Origin: Bradyrhizobium zhanjiangense
GTDB lineage: Bacteria > Pseudomonadota > Alphaproteobacteria > Rhizobiales > Xanthobacteraceae
DNA: 64,000 nucleotides
Direction: 5' to 3'
Assembly (NCBI RefSeq): GCF_004114935.1
Contig: NZ_CP022221.1
Location: 496,001-560,000, forward strand
The position numbers and the translations under genes are program-made. This document shows positions 18,004 to 27,496 of the stretch, in pieces. A model generated the notes under the pieces. The model made no database searches. It saw only the letters and a program-made list of their open reading frames with translations, and was not told where the DNA came from. Numbering within the stretch: position 1 is the first letter of the stretch; each line of letters begins with the position of its first letter.

Positions 18004-18090
18004 CGTCATTGCGAGGAGCGTAGCGACGAAGCAATCCAGACTGTCTCCCCGGAGGCATCTCTGGATTGCTTCGCTTCGCTCGCAATGACG
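18004..18090. repeat. Palindromic repeat family A, copy 3
   Basis: CGTCATTGCGAGGAGCG ... CGCTCGCAATGACG with inner AAGCAATCCAG / CTGGATTGCTT. It ends 20 bases before the start of the next gene; a longer open frame of that gene would translate its right arm. Confidence 0.9.
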
Positions 18091-18110
18091 GTCACGATGG
18101 CTTTGGCGTC

Positions 18111-18605
18111 ATGTCCCTGATCGGCCGCCTCGTCGTCATCTTCGTCGGCTTCATCGCCGCCTGTTTCGTCGGCGGCATGATCGTCGTCGTCGCGCTGCTG
18201 TTTCCGGAATTCGCCGATCTCGGCGCAGGTCCTGTCGATCAGGGCACGATCGACATCCTGCTCGGTTTCGGCTTCATCTTCGTCTCGGGCTTTGCCTTGG
18301 TGCCGGCGGCGGTGATCGTCGCGATCACCGAAGCGCTCTACATCCGCAGCGCGCTCGCTTACGCCGTCGGCGGCGGCCTCGTCGGACTCGCCTGCTATCT
18401 TGGCCTCGTTCCCTTTCACGCCGACACGTTGCAGTTCGAGGGCATCGTGCGGCGGCATCTGGAGATCATGACCGGTGCCGGCATCGTCGCCGGCGTGGTC
18501 TACTGGTTGATCGCCGGGCGCAACGCCGGCGCCTGGCGCGATCCGCCGCCCCCGCGCCGGCCGCCCCCGCCGCTGCCGTCGAATTCAAGGCCGGGTGCGC
18601 GGTGA
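18111..18605 (+). CDS. Conserved four-TM membrane protein of unknown function
   Basis: The ATG at 18111 gives 164 residues with about four hydrophobic segments (roughly 5-32, 45-72, 77-100 and 120-145) and a Pro/Arg-rich cytoplasmic C terminus (DPPPPRRPPPP). I do not recognise a family. An upstream in-frame start would add 15 residues translated from the family A repeat (LRFARND), a typical false extension, so it is not used. It follows rlmN on the same strand. Confidence 0.75.
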   Translation: MSLIGRLVVIFVGFIAACFVGGMIVVVALLFPEFADLGAGPVDQGTIDILLGFGFIFVSGFALVPAAVIVAITEALYIRSALAYAVGGGLVGLACYLGLVPFHADTLQFEGIVRRHLEIMTGAGIVAGVVYWLIAGRNAGAWRDPPPPRRPPPPLPSNSRPGAR

Positions 18606-19079
18606 TTGGTTTTTACCCTCCCCTGGAGGGGTAGGGCTATCGCATATGCATTTCGCGGGGACCACCCGCGAGTTTGCTCCGCCTCTCCCGCTTGCGGGAG
18701 AGGCCGACGCGTCCCGGGCGATGCGAAGCATCGTCCCGAGCGCGGCGGGTGAGGGCTCTCACCGCACTGGGATCGCCGCCGCAATTCTCGACAATCCCGA
18801 CGTGGAGGCACCCCCACCCCAGCCCTCCCCGCGAGCGGGAGAGGGAGCCCACTGCCGATGCCGAAGCATTATTCACGCCATATGCGATCCGGGGCGGGGT
18901 GGCAGACTATCCGCAGCGGCGGTGTTGAGGGGCTCAAGTTTGCGGATGGTCGAGAGACCATTTGTGTGGCTTCACCCCACCTCGCTCGCGCTTCGCGCGA
19001 TCGATCCTCCCCCTCCAGGGGAGGATGGGTCCTTCCCGTGGGGTTTCCATCCTCGCCCCACTCCGCTAAACCGCGCGCC
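18606..19079. other. Intergenic gap of 474 bases rich in palindromic elements
   Basis: No gene is supported. It holds a CCCTCCCCTGGAGGGG hairpin near its left end, a family D element (18682-18846), and a second CCTCCCCCTCCAGGGGAGG hairpin at about 19008-19026. The frame that reads into the PAP2 gene from 18858 passes through these and is treated as non-coding. Confidence 0.6.
18682..18846. repeat. Palindromic repeat family D, copy 1
   Basis: It starts CCTCTCCCGCTTGCGGGAGAGG, itself a hairpin, continues with the shared CGCGTCCCGGGCGATGCGAAG segment also found at 51009, and ends CCTCCCCGCGAGCGGGAGAGGG. Confidence 0.85.
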
Positions 19080-19856
19080 ATGAACCGGACTGGACTCTTC
19101 ATCGCCCTGGCGCTGTGGCTCGTGATCGGCCTCGTCTTCGGCCTCTATCCCGAGCTCGATCTCAAGCTCGCCTCGCTGTTCTTCGATCCCCAGACCAAGA
19201 CCTTCCCGCTCAAGCTGAACGGCTGGGCCAGCTTCGCGCGTGACGCGGCGATGTGGGTCGCCTGGGCCTTCGCATTGCCGTCACTCGTCGCGCTCGTGGT
19301 CAAGATGGTCCGGCCCGACCGGCCGCTGATGGTGTCGGGGCGCGCGATCATTTTCCTGCTGGTGACGCTGACCATGTCGACCGGCATTCTGACCAACCTT
19401 ACCTTCAAGAGCTATTGGGGACGCCCGCGGCCGGTGGTGGTGACGCAATTTGCCGGCGACCAGCAGTTCGTGCCGTGGTGGGATCCGCGCGGCGGCTGCG
19501 CGCGCAACTGCTCGTTCTTCTCGGGCGAGGGCGCGACCGCGTTCTGGACGCTGGCGCCTGCCGCGCTCGCCCCGCCGGCCTGGCGGCCGCTCGCCTATGC
19601 CGGAGCGGTTATCTTCGGCGCTGTGACCAGCGGGCTGCGTATGGCCTTCGGCGGACATTTCTTCACCGATGTGGCGATTGCCGGGCTCGTCAGTTTCGTG
19701 GTGATCTGGTTTGCCTACGCGCTGATTTACCGCTGGCCGCGGACGCGGTTTTCCGACGCGGCGGTCGACGCCGCGCTGACCCGGCTGACCTGGCCCGCCT
19801 ACCAGCTCCGCCAGCGCCTGTTCGGCCGCAAGACGGGTCCCGAGCCGTCGATTTGA
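19080..19856 (+). CDS. PAP2-superfamily lipid phosphatase
   Basis: The ATG at 19080 gives a 258-residue, about six-segment membrane protein. The three phosphatase motifs are present: K110-SYWGRPRP, FFSGE at 146-150, and R187-x5-H193-x3-D197 (RMAFGGHFFTD). These bind and transfer the phosphate on the periplasmic face. Relatives remove phosphate from undecaprenyl diphosphate, phosphatidate/PGP or lipid A (LpxE type); which applies here cannot be read. The longer upstream frame runs through repeats. No partner genes are adjacent. Confidence 0.85.
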   Translation: MNRTGLFIALALWLVIGLVFGLYPELDLKLASLFFDPQTKTFPLKLNGWASFARDAAMWVAWAFALPSLVALVVKMVRPDRPLMVSGRAIIFLLVTLTMSTGILTNLTFKSYWGRPRPVVVTQFAGDQQFVPWWDPRGGCARNCSFFSGEGATAFWTLAPAALAPPAWRPLAYAGAVIFGAVTSGLRMAFGGHFFTDVAIAGLVSFVVIWFAYALIYRWPRTRFSDAAVDAALTRLTWPAYQLRQRLFGRKTGPEPSI

Positions 19857-19903
19857 GCCATGATTTGAGCCATTAAATGGGTGCCGAGGCGTGCGAAATT
19901 TGA

Positions 19904-21298
<1,395 letters not shown>

Positions 21299-21303
21299 GC
21301 CGT

Positions 21304-21362
21304 CTCGTGTCCCGGACAAGCTGCAACGCGCAAGCGTTGCGGCGCCGAGCCGGGGCCCGAGA
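21304..21362. repeat. Partial palindromic repeat family E
   Basis: TCGTGTCCCGGACAAGC plus the inner hairpin GCAACGCGCAAGCGTTGC and GCCGGGGCCCGAG resembles the left part of family E elements; the right arm is missing. Confidence 0.5.
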
Positions 21363-21387
21363 ACATCCAAACAAGAAGGCGTTCAAA

Positions 21388-21417
21388 CAAAATGGCCGGG
21401 ATCGCTCCCGGCCATTT
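21388..21417. terminator. Bidirectional rho-independent terminator between argG and the OmpA gene
   Basis: AAATGGCCGGG pairs with CCCGGCCATTT (11-base stem, 6-base loop). On the minus strand it is followed by TTTTGTTT, on the plus strand by a weaker GCGTTTG, so it fits best as the OmpA-gene terminator and may serve both. Confidence 0.75.
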
Positions 21418-21433
21418 GCGTTTGTGCTTCGCC

Positions 21434-23576
21434 TTACCGCGGCGGCGCGGTGCCGGGCGGGGGCGGCGGCAGCGAGGCCGTGCCGCCGTTGAGTAGCGGC
21501 GTGATGCGGCGGACGGTGACGCGCCGGTTGATCCGGCTCGGTCCGTCGGTCTGCTCCTTCAGGTACTGCTCGCCGTAGCCCTGCGACGTCAGGTTCTCCG
21601 CGGGTACATTGAACTGCTGCGTTAGCAATTCGGCCGCAGACTGCGCACGGCGGTCCGACAGCGACAGATTGTCGACGTCGTTGCCGACCGCGTCGGTATG
21701 TCCCTCAATCAGGAACACCTCGCGCGGGTTGCGCTGGATCGCCTGGTTGAGGCCGTCGGCGATCACCTGCAGCCGGGCCGCCTGGTCCGGCGGGATGGTC
21801 CACGATCCCGTCTCGAAGTTGATCGTGTTGACGTCGATGCTCGGCATCTGCATGCGAACATTGGGGCTGTAGCGGATCTCGTCGAGCGAGTAACGCCTTT
21901 CGATCCGCTGCACCGGCGGTGCCTGCATGGTCGCGTAGATCACGTCCGGCGACGCCTCCTCAGCATCGACGATGTAGCGATCATAGGGAATGTTCACGAC
22001 CGGCGGCGGCACGTCGACATAGAAGCCGCCGACCGCGCGCGGATCGCGGTAGCTGTTGTCGATGATGACGATCTCGCGCCCGCCGGGATCCCTGCGGATG
22101 CGCCGCAGCAGCGAACCGTCCGCGCCGACCACAGTGATCACCTCGCTGCCGTCGGGACGGACCACGACAGTGCGGGTCTCGCCGCCGACAGTGTCGGTGC
22201 GGATGTCGCGGGCGCCGTAGCGGAAGCGATAGAGATCGTTGCCGCGGACATAGGCCTGCCCACCCGGATCGCGGATGATGATGCGGTCGGGTTCGGTGTA
22301 GACGGTGCGGCCGCCTTCGACGACCTCGCGCCGCTGGTTGTGGAGGTCGGCGATGGTGGCGCCGATCACCGCGCCGGCCACCACGCCTGCACCGACCGCG
22401 AGCGGCGTCAGGTCACGCTGCGGCGGACGCGGCGGTGGCGGCAAGGGTGCTGCGACCGTCGGTGCGGCCCGGAAGGCTGGCGCAACCGTGGGCGGAGCGT
22501 ACTGCGCCCGGTTCGGCGGCGGCGCTGCGGCCGGCGTGCCGGGCACGACGGTCGGTGCTGCTGCGCCGGCTGGAGCCGGAGGCCGAGGCGGGAGGCCGCC
22601 GGCCTGGGGCGGCGCAGCCGGAGTTCCGGCAGCGGGCGCGCCCGCAGGCGGCGTCCCACCCTGAGGGCCAGGGGTCGGCGTCGCGCCCGGGGTTGCGCCG
22701 GGAGCAGGCGTCGGTGCTGCACCGGGACGTCCGGGCGGCGGCGTCGGCGTGCCGCCACCTGGTGCCGGCGTGGCCGTTGGAGCCGGCGACGGTGATCCTG
22801 CAGCCGGGGCGCGCCGGGACGTCCGCCGGGCGGCGGCGCGCCCGGGCGGCCCGGCGGCGGAGCCGCGGGCGTGCTGCCGGGGGCGGGGGTCGCAGTCGGC
22901 GCGGGAGTCGGTGTCGGTGTGGTCGCCGGGGCAGGAGCGCCCGGACGAGCCGTGGGCGCTGCTGCCGGTGCAGGGGGTGTTGCCGTGGGCGCAGGCGCGG
23001 GCCGCCCTGCGGGACCCGCTGCCGGGGGCGGCGGCGTCGGAGTTGGGCGAGCCGCAGGCGGCGGTGGTGTGGGCGCGTGTTGCTGCGGAGCCGCGGCCGG
23101 CGGCGAAGGCTGCTTCGCGGCAGGCGGCGGGGTGGCGGCGTGGGAGACGGACGCGCTGCAGGCGGTGCCGGAGGAGGCGGCGTCGGCGCATGCTGCTGCG
23201 GGGCCGCAGCCGGCGGCGGTGAAGGCTGCTTCGGTGCGGCAGGCGGCGGAGGTGGCGGCGGCGGAGCCGGACGGGCCGCAGGTGGCGGCGACGGCGGTGG
23301 CGGCGTTGCCGGGCGCGGCGGTGCGGCCGCCGGCGGAGGCGCGGCGGGCGGATGCGGCGGTGCAGCCGCAGGCGGCGGTGTGGTCGGGCGCGCGGGCGGC
23401 GCGGCCGCTGGCGGTCCCTTCGGCGGCTGCTTCGGTTTTCCGTCAGGGCCCGTCTCTTGTGGCTGGGCCTGTGCGACGACGAGCGGCGGCGCACTTTGCG
23501 CATGCGATGCGGAGCTTGCGAATTGCATCGCGGTCAGAGCCGTCGTTGCAAGCAGCACGAAACGAAGGTTGGTCAT
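21434..23576 (-). CDS. OmpA-family outer-membrane protein with Pro-rich linker, two apparent frameshifts
   Basis: The N terminus (start 23576) has a signal peptide ending SSASHA, then a long Pro/Ala-rich region. The C terminus has an OmpA peptidoglycan-binding domain (IEGHTDAVGN, LSDRRAQSAAELL, INRRVTV). These lie in different frames. The Pro-rich reading moves to a second frame near 23130 and a third near 22807, each at a GGGG run on the plus strand where one more G would restore the frame. With both corrections the product is 714 residues without a stop. It may be sequencing error in homopolymers, slippage, or real loss. The role would be anchoring the outer membrane to peptidoglycan. Confidence 0.75.
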
Positions 23577-23764
23577 GGTGGTGAACTTCCCCGGGAAGGT
23601 TCTTTGACGAAGTGTTGGGATGAACAGCTACGCGTTAGGCCGGAATGTGGCGGGCCAAGCAGTCGCGGCCCGATTTATTTCTGCACGCAAATCACCTCAC
23701 TATGACGACGTTCATTGCGCATTCAGACGCAGGTTGCAATCGCCCCACATGTGATCGCTCGCCC

Positions 23765-24013
23765 TCACGTGTGATCCCGCGGCGAAGGTGCGTCCGTCGC
23801 AGGATTGGGCGTGAGCGGTCCGTTCGGCCCGCGTCGTGGAATCTCTTCGGGAACGTGCGGCGGCAATTCATCCGGCCGCGGTGTTTCGCCAGGCTCGTGC
23901 ATCGGCGGCGTGATGTCGGGTTGCGGATTGCCCGGCGGAATTCCAGGAGGCGGCTCGGTCGGAGTCCCCGGTGTTGTCGGCGGAATCTCGGGCGGCTCGA
24001 TTGGCATCGGCAT
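23765..24013 (-). CDS. Small Pro/Glu-rich hypothetical protein
   Basis: From the ATG at 24013 this would encode 82 residues composed largely of Pro, Glu, Gly and Thr (PPEIPPTTPGTPTEPPPGIPP type). There is no signal peptide or membrane segment and no recognised domain. Codon bias fits coding in this frame only from about this Met on; the longer frame upstream is a shadow of the VOC gene. The ribosome site is weak. It may be a genuine low-complexity protein or non-coding; I am unsure. Confidence 0.4.
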   Translation of the reverse strand: MPMPIEPPEIPPTTPGTPTEPPPGIPPGNPQPDITPPMHEPGETPRPDELPPHVPEEIPRRGPNGPLTPNPATDAPSPRDHT

Positions 24014-24092
24014 CTTCGTAATCAATTGTCCAGAGGACGATAACGATGATGCCGTGCCAATGTTCCCCTTTTCGCGTGGTGTGGAACGCGGC

Positions 24093-24479
24093 TTATTCCG
24101 GTGCGTGACAGACGGCCTCGATGTTGTGCCCGTCGGGGTCGAGCACGAACGCTCCGTAATAGTTCGCATGATAATGCGGGCGGATGCCGGGCGGGCCGTT
24201 GTCGCGTCCGCCCGCCGCGATTGCCGCCTTGTAGAACGCGCCCACCGTGGCACGGTCCTTGGCGTGAATGGCGACGTGCACCGGCTTATTCATCGCGCCT
24301 TCGCCGCCGATCCAGAAATCGGGCTTGCCGTCGGCGCCAAAGCCTGCGGCCGCGGCGTGCCCGGTCTGCTCTGCCGTTACTTCCATGATCAGGCTGTAGC
24401 CGAGCGGCGCCAGCGCCTTGGCGTAGAACGCCTTGGCGCGCTCATAGTCGGAGACTGAGAATCCCATGTGATCAATCAT
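24093..24479 (-). CDS. VOC-superfamily (glyoxalase/bleomycin resistance-like) protein
   Basis: This 128-residue protein starts IDHMGFSVSDYERAKAFY, the typical first beta-alpha-beta unit of vicinal-oxygen-chelate proteins, and ends with AFVLDPDGHNIEAVCH, the second metal-site strand. Metal ligands would be H4, the central HVAIHAKD region and E near the end. VOC proteins include lyases, dioxygenases and drug-binding proteins; the substrate is unknown. It lies 24 bases downstream of the FkbM gene on the same strand. Confidence 0.85.
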   Translation of the reverse strand: MIDHMGFSVSDYERAKAFYAKALAPLGYSLIMEVTAEQTGHAAAAGFGADGKPDFWIGGEGAMNKPVHVAIHAKDRATVGAFYKAAIAAGGRDNGPPGIRPHYHANYYGAFVLDPDGHNIEAVCHAPE

Positions 24480-24503
24480 CGCAACCTCCGCTGTTCGTCC
24501 CTG

Positions 24504-25361
24504 TCAGCGCGACAGGAACGTATTGCTCCGCGTCTTGCGCGCGATGGCAAAGCCGCGCGCGACCATGTCGGCAATACAATCCTGCTGCCATTCGTTTTGT
24601 GACAGGTGCTCGATGACGACCGCGCGCGGCCACAGCGATTTCGTCGCGTCGCGGAAGAAGCCGATCAGCACGCGGTCCTCAAAGCCCTCGACGTCGATCT
24701 TGAGCGAATCGACTTGCGTGATCCCGGCTTCGTCGAGAATGCGCGTCAGCCGCAGTGATGGGACCTTGATGGCCTCGGCGCTCACGGCGCCGGTGACGAC
24801 GTGGGTGGCACCGAGATTGCCGCCGCCGCTCTCGATCATCAGCTCGCCGTCGCTGTCGCCTGCCGCGGCCTGCACCGGGCGCACCTGCGTCGCTTTCGAT
24901 GCGGCGTGATTGAACGCGAGTCGCGCAAATGTCGTCGGATGCGGTTCGATCGCAACGACCTTGCCTTTGGTGCCGACCTGCCGCGCCATCACCAGCGCAA
25001 ACGTGCCAACATTGGCGCCGACGTCGACGAACGTGCCGCCCGCCGGGGTGTGCTGACGCAGGAATTCGAGCTCGTCGAGATTGTAGTCGGGATTGAACAG
25101 TGCGCCGCGCTCGGTCGCACTGCCCTGGTGATAGAAGCGGAACGAGGCGCCCTGATACTGCACGTCGACCGGACCGCCGCGCAGCAGGTTGACCAGTCGC
25201 GACATCCAGGGCCGGAATGCGCCGCGCTTCAGCCCAGACTGTTGGGCGAGGCGAATGAGCGCGGCCTGCGCCGCATTCGGCGCAAACGCGCCGAACGGCG
25301 CGGACGAAGGGGCGTTGTCGGTCGTCAAGCAGGCGGTCCTCGTTGCAAGCGGCGCATGCAT
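24504..25361 (-). CDS. FkbM family methyltransferase
   Basis: The ATG at 25361 gives 285 residues. The SAM-binding motif is TFVDVGANVGTFALVMA, followed by VVAIEPHP and later SLKIDVEGFEDRVLIG, the family's post-motif. FkbM proteins O-methylate sugars, lipids or polyketides. The N-terminal ~90 residues contain a helical segment before the core. The open frame extends much further upstream through the repeat and the ABC gene's 3' end, which is a shadow. It forms a minus-strand run with the ABC transporter and VOC genes. Confidence 0.85.
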   Translation of the reverse strand: MHAPLATRTACLTTDNAPSSAPFGAFAPNAAQAALIRLAQQSGLKRGAFRPWMSRLVNLLRGGPVDVQYQGASFRFYHQGSATERGALFNPDYNLDELEFLRQHTPAGGTFVDVGANVGTFALVMARQVGTKGKVVAIEPHPTTFARLAFNHAASKATQVRPVQAAAGDSDGELMIESGGGNLGATHVVTGAVSAEAIKVPSLRLTRILDEAGITQVDSLKIDVEGFEDRVLIGFFRDATKSLWPRAVVIEHLSQNEWQQDCIADMVARGFAIARKTRSNTFLSR

Positions 25362-25394
25362 AGCCGGTTTTGATGAGGACTCCAACGGCGGGTT

Positions 25395-25478
25395 GTAGCC
25401 TGGTGGAGCGTAGCGTAATCCAGGATTCTCGCGTCTGGGGGACCTGTTCCGGATTGCGCTGCGCTCCATCCGGGCTAC
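25395..25478. repeat. Palindromic repeat family C, copy 1
   Basis: GTAGCCTGGTGGAGCG at the left is the diverged inverse of CGCTCCATCCGGGCTAC at the right. A second copy is at 42731. It ends six bases before the ABC transporter stop codon region. Confidence 0.85.
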
Positions 25479-25483
25479 GGCCC

Positions 25484-27445
25484 TCACGCCGCCTTCTTCG
25501 GCGGAGCCATGCGCTGGCGCAGGATGCGGCCGAGCAGCTTGCGCTTGCCTTTGCGCGGGATCAGGTCGACGTCGCTGACGAGCTTGGCGCCGCTCTTGCG
25601 GCGCTCCAGCACGATCTTGCGGCTGTGGAAGGCCTCCAGCTCGGCGCGATGCGCGACGCTGACGATGGTCGCCTTCGGCAGCTCGTCGGTGACCATCTTC
25701 ATCATCTTGTCCTGGCTCTTCTCGTCGAGCGCGGATGTGGCCTCGTCGAGCACGACGATGTCGGGGCTGTGCAGCAACAGCCGCGCAAAGGCGAGACGCT
25801 GCTTCTCGCCGCCCGATAGGGTCTGGTCCCACGGCGCCTCCTCCTCGATCTTCTCCTTGAGGTGAGCGAGACCGACCTTGCGCAGGACCTGGCCGATCTC
25901 CTCGATCGTCCAGTCGTCGGCGGCGCCGGGATAGGCGACTGCGCGGCGCAGCGATCCCGAGGGCACGTAGGGCCGCTGCGGCAGCATGAACAGCCGCCGG
26001 TCGGGATGGAAATTGACGCTGCCGCCGCCCCACGGCCAGAGGCCGGCGATGGCGCGCACCAGCGTGCTCTTGCCGGTGCCGGATTCGCCCGCGACCAGAA
26101 GCCGCTCGCCCGGTTCGATCACCACTTCGGTCTCGCCGACCACCGCGGTGCCGTCGTCGAGCGTGACGGAAAGGTCTTTCAACTCCAGCATGGCGTCATT
26201 GCCGGTCTCGCCGCGCTGGATGCGGCCAAGGCCATCGCCCTGCTCGGCGCGCTCGAGGCCGTCGAGCGACATCATCAACGAGGCGATGCGGCGCGCGCAG
26301 GCGTTCCAGTCGGCAAGCCGCGGATAATTGTCGACCAGCCAGCCGAACGCGCTCTGCACGATGGTGAAGGCGGAGGCCGCCTGCATCACCTGACCCAGCG
26401 TCATGCTGCCGTCGAGGAATTTTGGCGCACAGAGCAGGAGAGGGACCACGGGCGCAACGAGGCTGGAGCCCTGCGAGACAAGCGTCGTGCGCATGTGTTG
26501 TCCGGCCAGGCGCGCCCATTGCCGAAGCACGCTGGTGAAATTGCGGTCGATGCCATCGCGTTCCTCCTCTTCGCCGCCGAGCAGCGCGATGCTCTCGCCG
26601 TGCTCGCGCACGCGCGTCAGCGTGTAGCGGAAATCGGCTTCGGCCTGGTTCTTGTCTTCGGAGATCTGCACGAAGCGGCGGCCGATCACCACGATCGAGC
26701 TGGAGGCGATCGCGGCGTAGAGGATCGCGGCGATCACCAGGAATCCGGGAATGGTGATGCTTGAGCCGCCGAGCGTGACGGTGAGCGCGCCGCCGATGGT
26801 CCAGAGCACGATGATGAAGGTCACGGCCGATAGCAGCGCCGACGTCACGCCAGCGAGGAAATCGACCGGTGAGTCGGTCGCAATGCGCAAATCCTCGGCG
26901 ATGCGGTATTCGGGATTATTGTTGTCTCCGCCGACGAGGTTGAGCTGATAATAGCGGCCGTTGGCGAGCCAGCGTGTCAGCACGCTTGCCGTGAGCCAGG
27001 CGCGCCAGCGCCGCTGAATGCTCATGCGCGCGAACACCTGGGCGACGCCGAGCGCGATGCTGCCGATCGCGAGCGGGAAGAACATTGCGCTGAGATGGAA
27101 GACACTCGTCGCATCGCGTTGCTCGATGGCGTCGAAGATGGCGCGATTCCAGACGTTGATGCCGTATTGGAAGCAGACGGTCAGGACGATCAGCACGCCG
27201 AGGCCGATCGAGAACGGCCAGGCGAGACGATCGCCGTTACGGCCCCAGAAGTCGCGCGCGCTGATCCAGAAGCGCGTCAGCAAATAATCTTTGCGGACCT
27301 GTTCGGCTTCCTCGGGTGATAGTTCGGGGTCGGGTTCGAGCAGCTCGGGAGGCGGCGGCGGTGCCACTTCATCGCCGTTCTCGCCTTTGATCTCGACAAT
27401 GGGCGGCTTCTCGCCCTGTTCGCGCTTCACGGCGGGCTTGTGCAT
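25484..27445 (-). CDS. ABC transporter, fused permease/ATPase of the SbmA/BacA-like (BclA-type) family
   Basis: This has 653 residues. A Glu/Pro-rich N terminus precedes a membrane domain of about six helices (about 75-350) of the SbmA/BacA-like type, including the conserved NPEYRIAEDLR segment (177-187). The ATPase follows with Walker A GESGTGKST (453-461), signature LSGGE (543-547) and Walker B IVVLDEATSALD (563-574). BclA of photosynthetic Bradyrhizobium has the same plan and imports peptides, including plant NCR peptides; several paralogues exist, so the exact identity is uncertain. It probably exchanges peptides or lipids at the inner membrane. Confidence 0.85.
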   Translation of the reverse strand: MHKPAVKREQGEKPPIVEIKGENGDEVAPPPPPELLEPDPELSPEEAEQVRKDYLLTRFWISARDFWGRNGDRLAWPFSIGLGVLIVLTVCFQYGINVWNRAIFDAIEQRDATSVFHLSAMFFPLAIGSIALGVAQVFARMSIQRRWRAWLTASVLTRWLANGRYYQLNLVGGDNNNPEYRIAEDLRIATDSPVDFLAGVTSALLSAVTFIIVLWTIGGALTVTLGGSSITIPGFLVIAAILYAAIASSSIVVIGRRFVQISEDKNQAEADFRYTLTRVREHGESIALLGGEEEERDGIDRNFTSVLRQWARLAGQHMRTTLVSQGSSLVAPVVPLLLCAPKFLDGSMTLGQVMQAASAFTIVQSAFGWLVDNYPRLADWNACARRIASLMMSLDGLERAEQGDGLGRIQRGETGNDAMLELKDLSVTLDDGTAVVGETEVVIEPGERLLVAGESGTGKSTLVRAIAGLWPWGGGSVNFHPDRRLFMLPQRPYVPSGSLRRAVAYPGAADDWTIEEIGQVLRKVGLAHLKEKIEEEAPWDQTLSGGEKQRLAFARLLLHSPDIVVLDEATSALDEKSQDKMMKMVTDELPKATIVSVAHRAELEAFHSRKIVLERRKSGAKLVSDVDLIPRKGKRKLLGRILRQRMAPPKKAA

Positions 27446-27496
27446 GGGCGGACAACGCGAAGGAAATCAACCGGTTCCCTTCGGTTCCCAGCCGAA

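Noticed and set aside
18858..19079. N-terminal extension of the PAP2 frame
   Set aside because: It is translated from palindromic repeat and hairpin sequence; the membrane protein starts at 19080.
22435..23607. Long plus-strand open frames opposite the OmpA gene
   Set aside because: They are the antisense of a Pro/Ala-rich coding region and consist of Gly/Arg/Ala runs; the signal peptide, OmpA domain and terminator support the minus strand.
23805..24458. 217-codon plus-strand open frame
   Set aside because: It overlaps the VOC gene and Pro-rich gene on the opposite strand and has no recognisable domain or ribosome site.
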